From a virus, in IMG/VR virus record IMGVR_UViG_3300018080_000647, positions 1-21,843 of that record: 21,843 bases of DNA, one strand, 5' to 3'. The position numbers and the translations under genes were made by a program. Of the stretch, positions 6,542 to 13,769 are shown one piece after another. Numbering within the stretch: the stretch's first letter is position 1; the number at the start of each line of letters is the position of its first letter. A model generated the notes under the pieces. It saw nothing but the letters and a program-made list of their open reading frames with translations. It made no database searches and was not told where the DNA came from.

Positions 6542-7654
6542 ATGACAATCATTTCTCTTAATGGTATCATCGGTTGGGATGTTACCGTTGAAGATATTAA
6601 ATCACAACTCGACAAAGCGACTGGCGATATCACTGTAGAAGTATCATCTGGCGGTGGGCTTGTTTATCCCGGTATTGCTATCTTTAATCTTTTCCGCAAT
6701 TATTCAAAAGGTCAAGTCATAATGAAAATCATTGGACTTGCCGCTTCTATGGCTTCTTATATTCCACTTGCAGGCGATAAAATCATAGCGTATGATAACG
6801 CTGTTTTTATGATACACAATGCCTTAAATGGAATTGTTGGCAATTATCTTGACATGAGAAAAAATGCCGATTATCTCGAAAGCATATCTAATCTACTCGC
6901 AAAAACATACCAAAAGAAAACAAAAAAACCTATCGATGAAGTTAAAAAAATGATGGATGAAGAGACGTTTTTTTTCGGTGAAGAAATGAGAGAGTCCGGG
7001 TTTATAGATGAAATAATTGAGTCTGAAAAAGAAACTGAAAACGAAAATAAAGAAGATAAAGACGTTTTAATTAATTCTGCAAAGGCTGAAATTGATAATT
7101 GCAGAATGACAATCCGTGAACTCGATATGTCAAAAGATGATATTGAGAAAGCGGCTGCGTGTATAGATTTTATACCCGCACAAAATAAAAAAGATTTTTC
7201 CCCGGAAAATTCGGGAAAAATAAATAAAACTAAAAAGGATGATGAAATGTCAAAAACATTAAATGAGATCCTTGCCGAAAACACCGGGGCAAAGGCTGAA
7301 TATGACAAAAATATTCAGGCTGCGGAAAAAAAAGGTAAGGACGCTATAAACGCACGAATTGAAAGCGCAAAAAACTTTCTCGGAAATGAAAAATATCCGA
7401 AGTCAGTCGCTGAAATTGCCGTAAAAGTAATTACTGGCGAAACGTCAAGCGAAGTTTTGACCGCTACTGTAGCAGCCGTTGACGCTGTAAATGAGCAGAA
7501 AAATTCAGACGCTGCTAAAAAAGAAACCGAAAAACACGGCGAAACTCCCGCAAGTGGAGAAGAAAACGTAAACGATTCAGGAATTTGCGATGACGAAAAA
7601 GCCTTTCAGGCTGAAATTGCTCGTGTAAAAGCCGAAAAAGAAGGAGTTAACTAA
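6542..7654 (+). CDS. Head maturation protease with C-terminal scaffold (lambda C/Nu3-like)
   Basis: A 370-residue two-part protein. Residues 1-160 are a ClpP-like serine protease: SSGGG (35-39), GLAASMAS with probable nucleophile Ser69, MIHN with His92, and a probable acid at Asp139 in MDEETFFFGEEM, followed by ESGFIDEII. After an acidic linker, residues 236-370 are helical and rich in Ala, Lys and Glu, typical of a scaffold. This is the lambda gpC arrangement, in which the protease carries the scaffold domain at its C-terminus. The protease matures the procapsid and is lost or inactivated afterwards. The start is supported by GGAGG nine bases upstream and by promoter P3. The stop overlaps the next ATG (TAATG). 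Confidence 0.88.
   Translation: MTIISLNGIIGWDVTVEDIKSQLDKATGDITVEVSSGGGLVYPGIAIFNLFRNYSKGQVIMKIIGLAASMASYIPLAGDKIIAYDNAVFMIHNALNGIVGNYLDMRKNADYLESISNLLAKTYQKKTKKPIDEVKKMMDEETFFFGEEMRESGFIDEIIESEKETENENKEDKDVLINSAKAEIDNCRMTIRELDMSKDDIEKAAACIDFIPAQNKKDFSPENSGKINKTKKDDEMSKTLNEILAENTGAKAEYDKNIQAAEKKGKDAINARIESAKNFLGNEKYPKSVAEIAVKVITGETSSEVLTATVAAVDAVNEQKNSDAAKKETEKHGETPASGEENVNDSGICDDEKAFQAEIARVKAEKEGVN
7195..7220 (+). promoter_or_regulatory. Hairpin upstream of the internal scaffold start
   Basis: TTTTT (7195-7199) and CCCG (7201-7204) can pair with CGGG (7212-7215) and AAAAA (7216-7220), with one bulged C at 7200 and a seven-base loop. It lies 26 bases before the scaffold ATG. The A residues after the stem rule out a rho-independent terminator. 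It may affect ribosome loading at the internal start or mRNA processing. Confidence 0.35.
7247..7654 (+). CDS. Nested in-frame scaffold protein (Nu3-like)
   Basis: An internal start in the same frame as the protease gene gives a 135-residue protein (MSKTLNEILAEN...EKEGVN) equal to its C-terminal third. AAAAAGGA lies directly upstream with seven bases between AGGA and ATG, a spacing as good as for the separately encoded genes. The protein is helical and rich in Ala, Lys and Glu with no enzyme motif, as expected for a scaffold that fills the procapsid and exits or is degraded. In lambda, Nu3 is made in the same way from inside gene C. That precedent, the internal SD and the sharp change of composition support it; expression itself is inferred. 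Confidence 0.7.
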   Translation: MSKTLNEILAENTGAKAEYDKNIQAAEKKGKDAINARIESAKNFLGNEKYPKSVAEIAVKVITGETSSEVLTATVAAVDAVNEQKNSDAAKKETEKHGETPASGEENVNDSGICDDEKAFQAEIARVKAEKEGVN

Positions 7655-8415
7655 TGAGTGTTCAAACTTCTACAGATATAAATACGCGTCCGTTTGTGCT
7701 TGCTGGTCACCCGGTTGCACTGAGAAAAGACGCAGAAACAATTAAGCAGGACGTAGAACGTGCTATAGCACTTGCAAGCCGTACCCTTATGGGTAGGCAA
7801 CAAGTTTTAAGCGCAATCACTCCAGTTGCTGGCGGGGAGAATACAGGTAACGGAACCGTCACACTGGCTACTGTTGTCGGTATCGGAAATTCTGGCGAGC
7901 GTGTAATTCCTAAAGCCGGGTCATGGGCTTTTACCCTTACCGCCGCTCTTGTTGGTAAAATTACTGACCCTGACGGAAACGATGTTGTGACTGGAATTGC
8001 ATTAAACGACGGGACTACAACCGTTGTAAAATATGCAGGTTTACAATTTACCGTAACCGATGGCGCTACAGCGTTTGAGGCTGACGATACTTTTAGCCTG
8101 CCCGTTGTTGCCGATGGTGACTGGGTTCCTTATAATGCTGATAATGTTCTCGGTGCTGCTTACCCGCAGGGTATTTTTGATCCCGGCGCAGAGGTTGGCG
8201 ACATTGCAGCCGCTGATATTGTAGCCGCTGATATTACGGACGTTCCTATTCTTGTTTCAAGCGCACGATTTGATTCTGGCTTGCTTGTGATTGAGGACTC
8301 AGGCGCACTAACTGACATGGTTCCTGATACCGGACTTACGGTTGAAGAATACCTACGACAAAGACAGCTAATAGCCGAAAGCACAATAGCCGGCTCCGCT
8401 GCTGAAAACTCTTAA
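7654..8415 (+). CDS. Head decoration protein, gpD-like position
   Basis: A 253-residue protein between scaffold and major capsid genes, the place of gpD in lambda, but more than twice the length of gpD (110). The N-terminus (NTRPFVLAGHPVAL, then a helix KQDVERAIALASRTLM) is followed by a beta domain at about 60-150 beginning GNGTVTLATVVGIG and including DPDGNDV, of the type seen in large phage decoration and cement proteins. After an Ala/Asp-rich stretch comes a C-terminal part (ILVSSARFDSGLLVIEDSG, TVEEYLRQRQLIAES). It should bind the expanded capsid surface and stabilise it. A near-perfect 15-base tandem duplication (8206-8235) encodes the AAADIVAADI stretch. The start overlaps the previous stop (TAATG) behind GAAGGAG. 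Function is from position and pattern. Confidence 0.68.
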   Translation: MSVQTSTDINTRPFVLAGHPVALRKDAETIKQDVERAIALASRTLMGRQQVLSAITPVAGGENTGNGTVTLATVVGIGNSGERVIPKAGSWAFTLTAALVGKITDPDGNDVVTGIALNDGTTTVVKYAGLQFTVTDGATAFEADDTFSLPVVADGDWVPYNADNVLGAAYPQGIFDPGAEVGDIAAADIVAADITDVPILVSSARFDSGLLVIEDSGALTDMVPDTGLTVEEYLRQRQLIAESTIAGSAAENS

Positions 8416-8426
8416 AGGATAAAAAA

Positions 8427-9629
8427 ATGAGTACACCTAACGCAACAGATCAGTATACCCGGTTTATGGTATCTCTCTTTGACGAGAGAGAAGTACAGGG
8501 AATACCAAAAGCATTTCAGTCTTTTTTCGGAAAAGGCGGAGCGGATCAGACTGTCTTTGAAGAAGACGCTGGAACCGTTGAGATTGATATTGTCCGTGCA
8601 AACGGCGAGCAACTTGCAAGCCTCGTAAATCGTGGGCAGTCGTCTGATACTATCAGCCGACAGAAAAATACCACCGATGAGGTATTTACTAATCAAGTAC
8701 GTAAATGGCCACTTATCGAAGAAGAGTCTAATATTAATTCTACTCAACTTCTAAAAAGAATGGCAGGCGAAAATCCATTTTCCGGACGACCTCGAATGGA
8801 TAGGAATAGAAATCTTGCTATGAAACTCCATTTCGATCAGATTCGAAAAACTTGTCGTACTATGGAGTTTTTGGCTGCACAGTCAATACTAACCGGCAAA
8901 ATGCCCGCTCTTCTCGGAACAACTAACGATGATCTGATTTACGATTTCAAACGTAAAACTGCTCATACTGTTACCGTTGATAACGCATGGGATAGCGGAT
9001 CACAAACTATCTTAAAAGATATTGATAGCGCATGCGAATTGATTGAAGCAAACGCGTATATGACTCCAAACTTCATGGCTATCGGTGATGACGCTATGGC
9101 CGCTCTTATCGATGACAGCGATGTACAGACTGTTGCTGATAACCGCCGATTTGAGTTAATCGAAGTTTCAAGCATGAACCCAGTACCATCAGAGTATATG
9201 AGATTTGTAAACGCTGGATGGATTCCACGTGGCAGATTAAAAACTCCCGGCGGCCGTATCCTTTGGCTATTTAATAACAACCAACGATATACCAACACTT
9301 CCGGAGTATCTACTCGTTATATGCCTTCCGATCAGGCTTTTATACTTGATATAAATGCAAGATTTGATAAATATTTCGGGCCTCGTGATTCATTCGACCT
9401 TACCCCGGATGAAATTGCATGGATGCGCAATATGTTTGGATTTAATCTTGACGCTGGGATGATGCCTTCTAATGTTGCTGAGGCTGGCATTGTTGATCCA
9501 CGTTCATTTTACTTTGACGCGTATCGACCTGACGGCAGAAAAACCGTTGTAATGCGATCACAGTCTGCGCCGATTTTTCCGACTACTCAGACTGATGCGA
9601 TTGTGGTTCTTAAAGGTCTAATAGACTAA
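8427..9629 (+). CDS. Major capsid protein, lambda gpE family
   Basis: A 400-residue coat protein; lambda gpE is 341. The order of features matches the HK97-fold gpE family: an N-terminal arm, AGTVEIDIVRANGEQLASLV (about 47-66), a long stretch with VRKWPLIEEESNI, the helical spine (MKLHFDQIRKTCRTMEFLAA, then QSILTGKMP), an A-domain with FMAIGDDAMAAL, and near the end DLTPDEIAWMRNMFGF, YFDAYRPDG and SQSAPIFPT. Hundreds of copies should form the icosahedral shell. It has a strong SD (AAAGGA) merged with the previous TAA stop, in keeping with high expression. It is flanked by decoration and gpFI/gpFII-position genes exactly as in lambda. Confidence 0.92.
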   Translation: MSTPNATDQYTRFMVSLFDEREVQGIPKAFQSFFGKGGADQTVFEEDAGTVEIDIVRANGEQLASLVNRGQSSDTISRQKNTTDEVFTNQVRKWPLIEEESNINSTQLLKRMAGENPFSGRPRMDRNRNLAMKLHFDQIRKTCRTMEFLAAQSILTGKMPALLGTTNDDLIYDFKRKTAHTVTVDNAWDSGSQTILKDIDSACELIEANAYMTPNFMAIGDDAMAALIDDSDVQTVADNRRFELIEVSSMNPVPSEYMRFVNAGWIPRGRLKTPGGRILWLFNNNQRYTNTSGVSTRYMPSDQAFILDINARFDKYFGPRDSFDLTPDEIAWMRNMFGFNLDAGMMPSNVAEAGIVDPRSFYFDAYRPDGRKTVVMRSQSAPIFPTTQTDAIVVLKGLID

Positions 9630-9641
9630 TAGGAATAAACA

Positions 9642-10028
9642 ATGAAAAAATTATATTGGATTGATAAATCAAGCGTCCTCGGAGTTGGAGATGGCGCTTT
9701 AAAGTATGGCGATGAAGTAAAAGTAGAAAAAATGAAAGAAGAGCGTGTTAAAAAACTGATTGAAAATAATCAGATTGGCGAAATGCGCGAACCTGTAAAA
9801 GTAGGCATTGAAAAAAAGATTGCTGATCTTGAAAAAGAAAACGAGTCTTTGAAAAAAGAGATAAAAAAATCTACTAAAGAATGCAAGGCTTGCAAAAAGA
9901 AAGATTCTGAAATTAAAAAATTAAATGAAATAATTGAAGAACTTGAAGGTCATATTGAAGAACTTGAAGGTCATATTGAAGAACTTGAAAAGCCTGCTGA
10001 TAAAGATACTGAGGATTCTGAAAAATGA
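9642..10028 (+). CDS. Coiled-coil protein in the gpFI position
   Basis: A 128-residue, very Lys/Glu-rich protein after the capsid gene; lambda has gpFI (132 residues) here, which helps terminase dock on the procapsid. The N-terminal 45 residues (KLYWIDKSSVLGVGDGALKY, GDEVKVEKM, ERVKKLIENNQIGEM) form a compact unit that recalls the end of gpFI. The rest is a predicted coiled coil with heptads, a CKAC motif in the middle and 2.7 copies of the heptad EELEGHI near the end. So the coiled coil is C-terminal here, whereas the charged helical part of gpFI is N-terminal. No enzymatic motif. The gpFI role is inferred from position, size and composition. Stop and next start share ATGA. Confidence 0.55.
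   Translation: MKKLYWIDKSSVLGVGDGALKYGDEVKVEKMKEERVKKLIENNQIGEMREPVKVGIEKKIADLEKENESLKKEIKKSTKECKACKKKDSEIKKLNEIIEELEGHIEELEGHIEELEKPADKDTEDSEK
9933..9989 (+). repeat. Tandem 21-base repeat, 2.7 copies, encoding heptads
   Basis: Two identical 21-base units (9933-9953 and 9954-9974) and the first 15 bases of a third (9975-9989) encode IEELEGH heptads in the coiled-coil gene. Perfect identity at the DNA level suggests a recent duplication. A 21-base unit keeps both reading frame and heptad phase, so copy number could vary without breaking the protein. Confidence 0.9.
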
Positions 10029-10207
10029 AACTAAAACCCGGTGTTAGTATTCGCGCTAAAAATCATAAAAAGTATACTGGCGAAATACCAGACGATTTGC
10101 TTGATGATAAATCAAAACAATTATTGTCTGGTAACTCCGGGAAAAAGTTTAAAACTAAAGAACCAAAAGTAGAAGAAAAAAAAGAGAAAGTAGAAGAGAA
10201 TAAATGA
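10025..10207 (+). CDS. Small basic protein of unknown function
   Basis: A 60-residue protein overlapped on both sides by ATGA junctions, so it is embedded in the operon and probably real. The N-terminus, KPGVSIRAKNHKKYTGEIPD followed by DLLDDKSKQLL, resembles small phage modules of the form G-V-x-hydrophobic...Y-x-x-G-x-hydrophobic-P. The start of the preceding gene has a comparable KYGDEVKVEKM element, so both may derive from a gpFI-type C-terminal module. The end is a Lys/Glu-rich tail. It is too short for firm assignment; a packaging accessory or capsid-associated role is possible. Confidence 0.5.
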   Translation: MKLKPGVSIRAKNHKKYTGEIPDDLLDDKSKQLLSGNSGKKFKTKEPKVEEKKEKVEENK

Positions 10208-10572
10208 GCAATAACAGGGACTTGCAACGACGCGATATGGAAACATTGCGTGATGATTGGTGGGTTCCTGTTGTTTTGGTTGCTCCCGATAAAACAGTTT
10301 ATTCTGATTTACTCGGTGATGTAAGGACAGAAAGCAAAGTTTTTGATCCTGAAACTGGCGGTAAAATAAGCGTAAAAGAAACTTCTATCGTTTTATTAAA
10401 AAGTGATCTAACGCGTATACCAGCAGAAAATGAGACGTGGTTTATAAAATATCCTGATTCACTACTTGATTCAGGGACTTTAATAACTGCGTCTTTTGAT
10501 TTTAATAACGTATCTGAGGTTGGCGATAGCCTCGGATACATAAAAATATACCCGCAAGAGATTGAAACCTGA
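10204..10572 (+). CDS. Head-tail connector, gpFII-like
   Basis: A 122-residue protein close in size to lambda gpFII (117) and in the same position after the capsid and gpFI-position genes. It has a polar N-terminus (RRDMETLRDDWWVPVVLVAP), a loop with GDVRTESKVFDPETGGKISV, then strands SIVLLKSDL and ETWFIKYPDSL and a final IKIYPQEIE. This fits the small beta-barrel gpFII proteins that form the head side of the neck. It is the last gene that is clearly lambda-like; the next genes belong to a contractile tail. Identification is from order and pattern, with no diagnostic motif. Confidence 0.62.
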   Translation: MSNNRDLQRRDMETLRDDWWVPVVLVAPDKTVYSDLLGDVRTESKVFDPETGGKISVKETSIVLLKSDLTRIPAENETWFIKYPDSLLDSGTLITASFDFNNVSEVGDSLGYIKIYPQEIET

Positions 10573-11159
10573 TGATGAATTTTCGGACGATTAAGTCTAA
10601 TATTATATCGATACTTGAAACCGCAGCCGCCGGGCGATATGAAGTAGTTCAATCTCAAAGACAAAAGCAGGGCGCTAAAGATATAAACAGTAATAAAAAA
10701 GTTATTGTCTATTTTTATAACGATCAGTTTTCAAATAATGCAGGATCAACAAATGGCGAGGTACAAAGCGAAGTAACTTTTAGAATACATTTGGAAGTTT
10801 CAAGTAAAGGCAAATTTACAGATTTAACTGATCCCGGAAGTTTGAAAAGTGCTGAGTTAGTAGCGGATGATGACTGGGATGAATTTGCAGAAACAATTTA
10901 TCAGATTTTAATGGACGCTCGCAATATGGATTTAGGAATGACGGTTGGTAATGTTGCTAATCGTTATATAACTAATATTCAAAAAGATGATATAAATAAT
11001 AATGGCGAAAATGTTGTAATGGTTGGAAGAATGGATTTGACATGTATTACACCCGAGTCCGTACCGGGAGATGATGGAGTTGATGGTTCATCGGTTTATA
11101 GTAGTATGGAAATAAACGGCGATACTGAAAGCAAAACAGGTATCACCGTAGCACCTTAA
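10572..11159 (+). CDS. Probable tail terminator / tail completion protein
   Basis: A 195-residue protein between the head connector and the tail sheath. An N-terminal helix (RTIKSNIISILETAAAGRYE) is followed by strands (KKVIVYFYND, SEVTFRIHLEVSSKG), a helix (WDEFAETIYQILMDARN) and a final strand (NVVMVGRMDLTCIT). This alpha/beta plan, with a TFRIHLEV central strand, matches phage tail terminators and minor tail proteins that cap the tube and join it to the neck. The Ser/Asp-rich last 40 residues are probably disordered. The start uses a one-base overlap (TGATG); a second ATG follows immediately. I am moderately sure of the tail-junction role, not of the exact family. Confidence 0.5.
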   Translation: MMNFRTIKSNIISILETAAAGRYEVVQSQRQKQGAKDINSNKKVIVYFYNDQFSNNAGSTNGEVQSEVTFRIHLEVSSKGKFTDLTDPGSLKSAELVADDDWDEFAETIYQILMDARNMDLGMTVGNVANRYITNIQKDDINNNGENVVMVGRMDLTCITPESVPGDDGVDGSSVYSSMEINGDTESKTGITVAP

Positions 11160-11179
11160 ATTATAAAAGGATATAAAAA

Positions 11180-12748
11180 ATGGCTTTAACAGAAAACTCA
11201 CTTGCTCCGGCCTTGGGAATTGCAGGAAAAAATGTCCCGCAAAAAATAGGCGCAGAGGTTTTACAAAGAAAGATTTTACTAATAGGAACGTATGACCCGT
11301 CTATTGACACTGTTGTTGACGAAGTTCCGAAACGTGTTTTTTCGCCTGAGGACGTTGGCGCTCAGACTGGATTTGGTTTTATGCTCCACAGGATGGCGGT
11401 ACGTGCTTTTAAAGGCGCTCCTTCCGTTGAGATTTATATACAACCGCAGGCTGAGGCTGGCGGATCTGATCAATCAGAGGGGAGTATTTTATTTACTGCT
11501 GCCGCTGGAAAAGCAGGAACTATTTATTTTTATGTAAATGATCAGGTTGTTTCTATAAATGTCGCTGCCGATGATACGGTTGACGATCATGCTACTGATT
11601 TAATCGCTGCAATAAACGGCGATAAAACACTACCGGTTACTGCACTGGTTGACGGTGTAGAGTCTGCGCAGGTAAATATCACTGCAAAGTCTGCCGGCGA
11701 ATACTGGGGAGATAGTATATCTCTTGCTGTTGGAATAAACGGCGAAGAAGAACTCGGGGACGTTGCCTATACCATTACTGCAATGAATAGCGGCGCCGGT
11801 ACACCTGATATTACAGATGCACTCGAAGCACTCGGGACAGGCAGCGCACAAAACTCTGATTTTTATACAGACGTTGTACACGGATACGGTCCCGTCACTG
11901 CGGTACTCGACAAGGTTCAAAGCTATAACGGCATTGCAGATACGGAAGTAGGAAACTTTGATGATTTAGTACATAAGCCTTTTAGATCATTAAACGGAGA
12001 TACTACCGCAGGAACTGGAGGACTTTCTACTCTCATTTCATTTGGAGATGGGCGGCAGGAAACCGATAGAACTTCCGGTATAATTCCCGTACCCGGCTCA
12101 AAAAGTCACCCGGTTGAAATTGCATGTATTGCAATGGGTTACATGGCGAGTCAAAATAATAAGCAGGCTGAACTTTCTTACCGTGGAATTATTCTCGAAG
12201 GAATACACCCCGGAGATGTTTCAGACCGTTGGACTAACGATTATTCAACAGGTAGAGACGCCGCCGCTCAGGCCGGTATATCAAGCACACTGGTTAAAAG
12301 TGGTAGCGTAACAATGCAAAACGCTCTAACTTTTTATCACCCTGCTGCAATCCCCGCAACGTCAAACGCATATAGAAACATGAGAAATATTTCTATTATT
12401 CAGAATATTTTTAATTCTGTAAATGCTGTTTTCAGTTTACCGACATGGCAAAACTTTTCAATTGTTACTGATTTGGCATTTGTTTCAAATGTTAATTCAC
12501 GAAAAACTGCGAAAAGCGTTTCAAGTGTTAAAGACGCATGGATAGCATTATTTGAAGCATTTGCAGGGCGTGCATGGATTGCAGATTTACAGTTTTCAAT
12601 TGACGCCCTCAAAGAGTCAAGTTCTGTAATTATAAGAACTGGCGGAAATGGATTTGATAGTAATCCGAAATTTATATTTTCCGGCGATGGAGATATTATC
12701 GATAATAATATCGAATACGATACAAGTTTTGCAGTATTGCAACAATAA
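11180..12748 (+). CDS. Contractile tail sheath protein, Mu gpL-like
   Basis: A 522-residue sheath; Mu gpL is 495. The N-terminus (APALGIAGKNV, ILLIGTY) and the PEDVGAQTGFGFMLHRMAVRAFKG segment are the family's sheath start. A surface domain at about 95-220 includes AGTIYFYVNDQVVSI and AGEYWGDSISLAVGING. Then come PVTAVLDK, PGSKSHPVEIACIAMGYMA and the conserved core near AFAGRAWIADLQFSIDAL, ending in NNIEYDTSFAVLQQ. Stacked rings surround the tube and contract at infection. SD is AAAAGGAT. Its presence shows a myovirus-type tail, whereas lambda itself has a non-contractile one, so head and tail modules have different relatives. Confidence 0.9.
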   Translation: MALTENSLAPALGIAGKNVPQKIGAEVLQRKILLIGTYDPSIDTVVDEVPKRVFSPEDVGAQTGFGFMLHRMAVRAFKGAPSVEIYIQPQAEAGGSDQSEGSILFTAAAGKAGTIYFYVNDQVVSINVAADDTVDDHATDLIAAINGDKTLPVTALVDGVESAQVNITAKSAGEYWGDSISLAVGINGEEELGDVAYTITAMNSGAGTPDITDALEALGTGSAQNSDFYTDVVHGYGPVTAVLDKVQSYNGIADTEVGNFDDLVHKPFRSLNGDTTAGTGGLSTLISFGDGRQETDRTSGIIPVPGSKSHPVEIACIAMGYMASQNNKQAELSYRGIILEGIHPGDVSDRWTNDYSTGRDAAAQAGISSTLVKSGSVTMQNALTFYHPAAIPATSNAYRNMRNISIIQNIFNSVNAVFSLPTWQNFSIVTDLAFVSNVNSRKTAKSVSSVKDAWIALFEAFAGRAWIADLQFSIDALKESSSVIIRTGGNGFDSNPKFIFSGDGDIIDNNIEYDTSFAVLQQ

Positions 12749-12765
12749 ATAAAAAGGAATAAAAA

Positions 12766-13146
12766 ATGGCAACTACCACTGGATCACTCAGAGGGATGAC
12801 AATAGACGGTGTACAGTACCGAGTACCCGGAGATGCTAATATAAATGTTCGGTTTTCTTCATTTGAAACTGAGGCTCTACCAACATCAGGAGAGACCGTT
12901 TTTAAAATGACTATTATAACTCCCGATATTGACGCGGTTCCTTTATCGCTTACTCCGGAAGAAGCCGAGGGACTTGCTGACAGTGCCGCAAAAACAGAGG
13001 ACTATGATTTATCGTGTGTTCTTGCAGACGGAACGGAAATGAAAGCGCAAGGACGTATACATATGAATGAGTATACTTCAGAGGACGGCAGGGCAGAAAT
13101 TAAAGCAATGCCTAATAATGCGTTAAAAGGTTGGCAGAGATTTTAA
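12766..13146 (+). CDS. Tail tube protein, Mu gpM-like
   Basis: A 126-residue protein directly after the sheath gene; Mu gpM has about 118. It shows the tube pattern: a short N-terminal arm (GSLRGMTIDGVQYRVPGDAN), strands INVRFSSFETEAL and FKMTIITPDIDAV, a helix LTPEEAEGLADSAAK, and YDLSCVLADGTEMKAQGRIH with a closing strand. Rings of this protein stack inside the sheath to form the DNA channel. The SD is AAAAAGGA with an A-rich spacer. High expression is expected, since many rings are needed per tail. Confidence 0.85.
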   Translation: MATTTGSLRGMTIDGVQYRVPGDANINVRFSSFETEALPTSGETVFKMTIITPDIDAVPLSLTPEEAEGLADSAAKTEDYDLSCVLADGTEMKAQGRIHMNEYTSEDGRAEIKAMPNNALKGWQRF

Positions 13147-13188
13147 TTAAAATTAAAAAATAAAAAAAACATAATAAGGGGACTGATT

Positions 13189-13620
13189 ATGGAAAATAAA
13201 AATATAATACCGAGAGATTCGGCAGAGCAACAAGTTGATTTGTTTCTTGATTTTTACGACATTGACACTGATGAAGACGCGTCTGATACTAACCACAGAA
13301 ACATGCTAAAGGCTTCTAAAAATAAGCTGATAAAACACGTTATGCGTGGTCGTGTTGAAATATCTGAAAATGATGACGGAGATGTTGTTGTTAAGCAGAC
13401 TTTAAAATTTCCTGTTAATGATGTTGACCATTTAGAATATAAAGTACTTGGCGGTATTGCTAAAAAGCAAATGAAAAATGCTGAGGATTCTGATTATTCC
13501 GGAAAGGTTTATAATCTATGCGGTTCACTAACTGGATGGACAGGAAACTCAATCGCAAAATTAAAAGGTGTTGACCTTTCAGTCGTTGAGTGTTTAGGGG
13601 CGCTTTTTTTGGTTGTATAG
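13189..13620 (+). CDS. Tail assembly chaperone, short (unshifted) form
   Basis: A 143-residue protein between tube and tape measure, the place of the gpG/gp41-type chaperone. The sequence is polar and acidic early (FYDIDTDEDASDTNHRN), with VRGRVEIS-like and VVVKQTLKFPVND strands, then the GSLTGW motif often seen near the end of these chaperones. It finishes ALFLVV and TAG. These proteins coat the tape measure during tail assembly and are not part of the finished tail. Its last codons overlap a slippery site; ribosomes slipping by -1 make the longer form described for 13611-13769. SD is AAGGGGA about seven bases before ATG. Confidence 0.82.
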   Translation: MENKNIIPRDSAEQQVDLFLDFYDIDTDEDASDTNHRNMLKASKNKLIKHVMRGRVEISENDDGDVVVKQTLKFPVNDVDHLEYKVLGGIAKKQMKNAEDSDYSGKVYNLCGSLTGWTGNSIAKLKGVDLSVVECLGALFLVV

Positions 13621-13650
13621 AGCGTGTCCATAATTGGTGCGGTGCGCTCT
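13605..13650 (+). promoter_or_regulatory. Programmed -1 frameshift signal: slippery heptamer plus hairpin
   Basis: Heptamer T TTT TTG at 13605-13611 is in the correct phase (0-frame codons CTT TTT TTG) and fits X XXY YYZ. Seven bases later AGAGCG (13619-13624) pairs with CGCTCT (13645-13650); the stem can extend inward by four more pairs, three of them wobble, leaving a 12-base loop. A downstream structure at this distance is the usual stimulator of -1 slippage. Confidence 0.8.
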
Positions 13651-13769
13651 TTTACCGTAGACAGTCGATGAAAGAAATTGAGGAGTCCAGTTATTCAAAA
13701 TTAAAATACTGGAATAATTGGCATGAAATAATGTCAAAACAGGAAGCGCCCCCGGAGGGTATAAAATAG
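13611..13769 (+). CDS. Frameshift extension of the tail assembly chaperone (gpT/gp41'-like)
   Basis: After a -1 slip on 13605-13611, translation continues with GGT TGT ATA for 52 codons to TAG at 13767-13769, ending immediately before the tape measure ATG. The extension begins GCIERVHNWCGALFYRRQSM, continues with SSYSKLKYWNNWHEIM and ends APPEGIK, giving a fused product of about 193 residues. Trp/Tyr/Arg-rich extensions of this size at this position are typical of gpGT and of P2/Mu-type chaperones. The +1 frame closes within seven codons, so only -1 is productive. Without the shift, this stretch would be a 149-base gap in an otherwise gapless operon. The longer form is made in small amounts and binds the tape measure protein. 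Confidence 0.82.
   Translation, partial: GCIERVHNWCGALFYRRQSMKEIEESSYSKLKYWNNWHEIMSKQEAPPEGIK

Noticed and set aside
7195-7220. Rho-independent terminator in the protease gene
   Set aside because: The stem is followed by A on both strands rather than U, and it lies within a continuous coding region.
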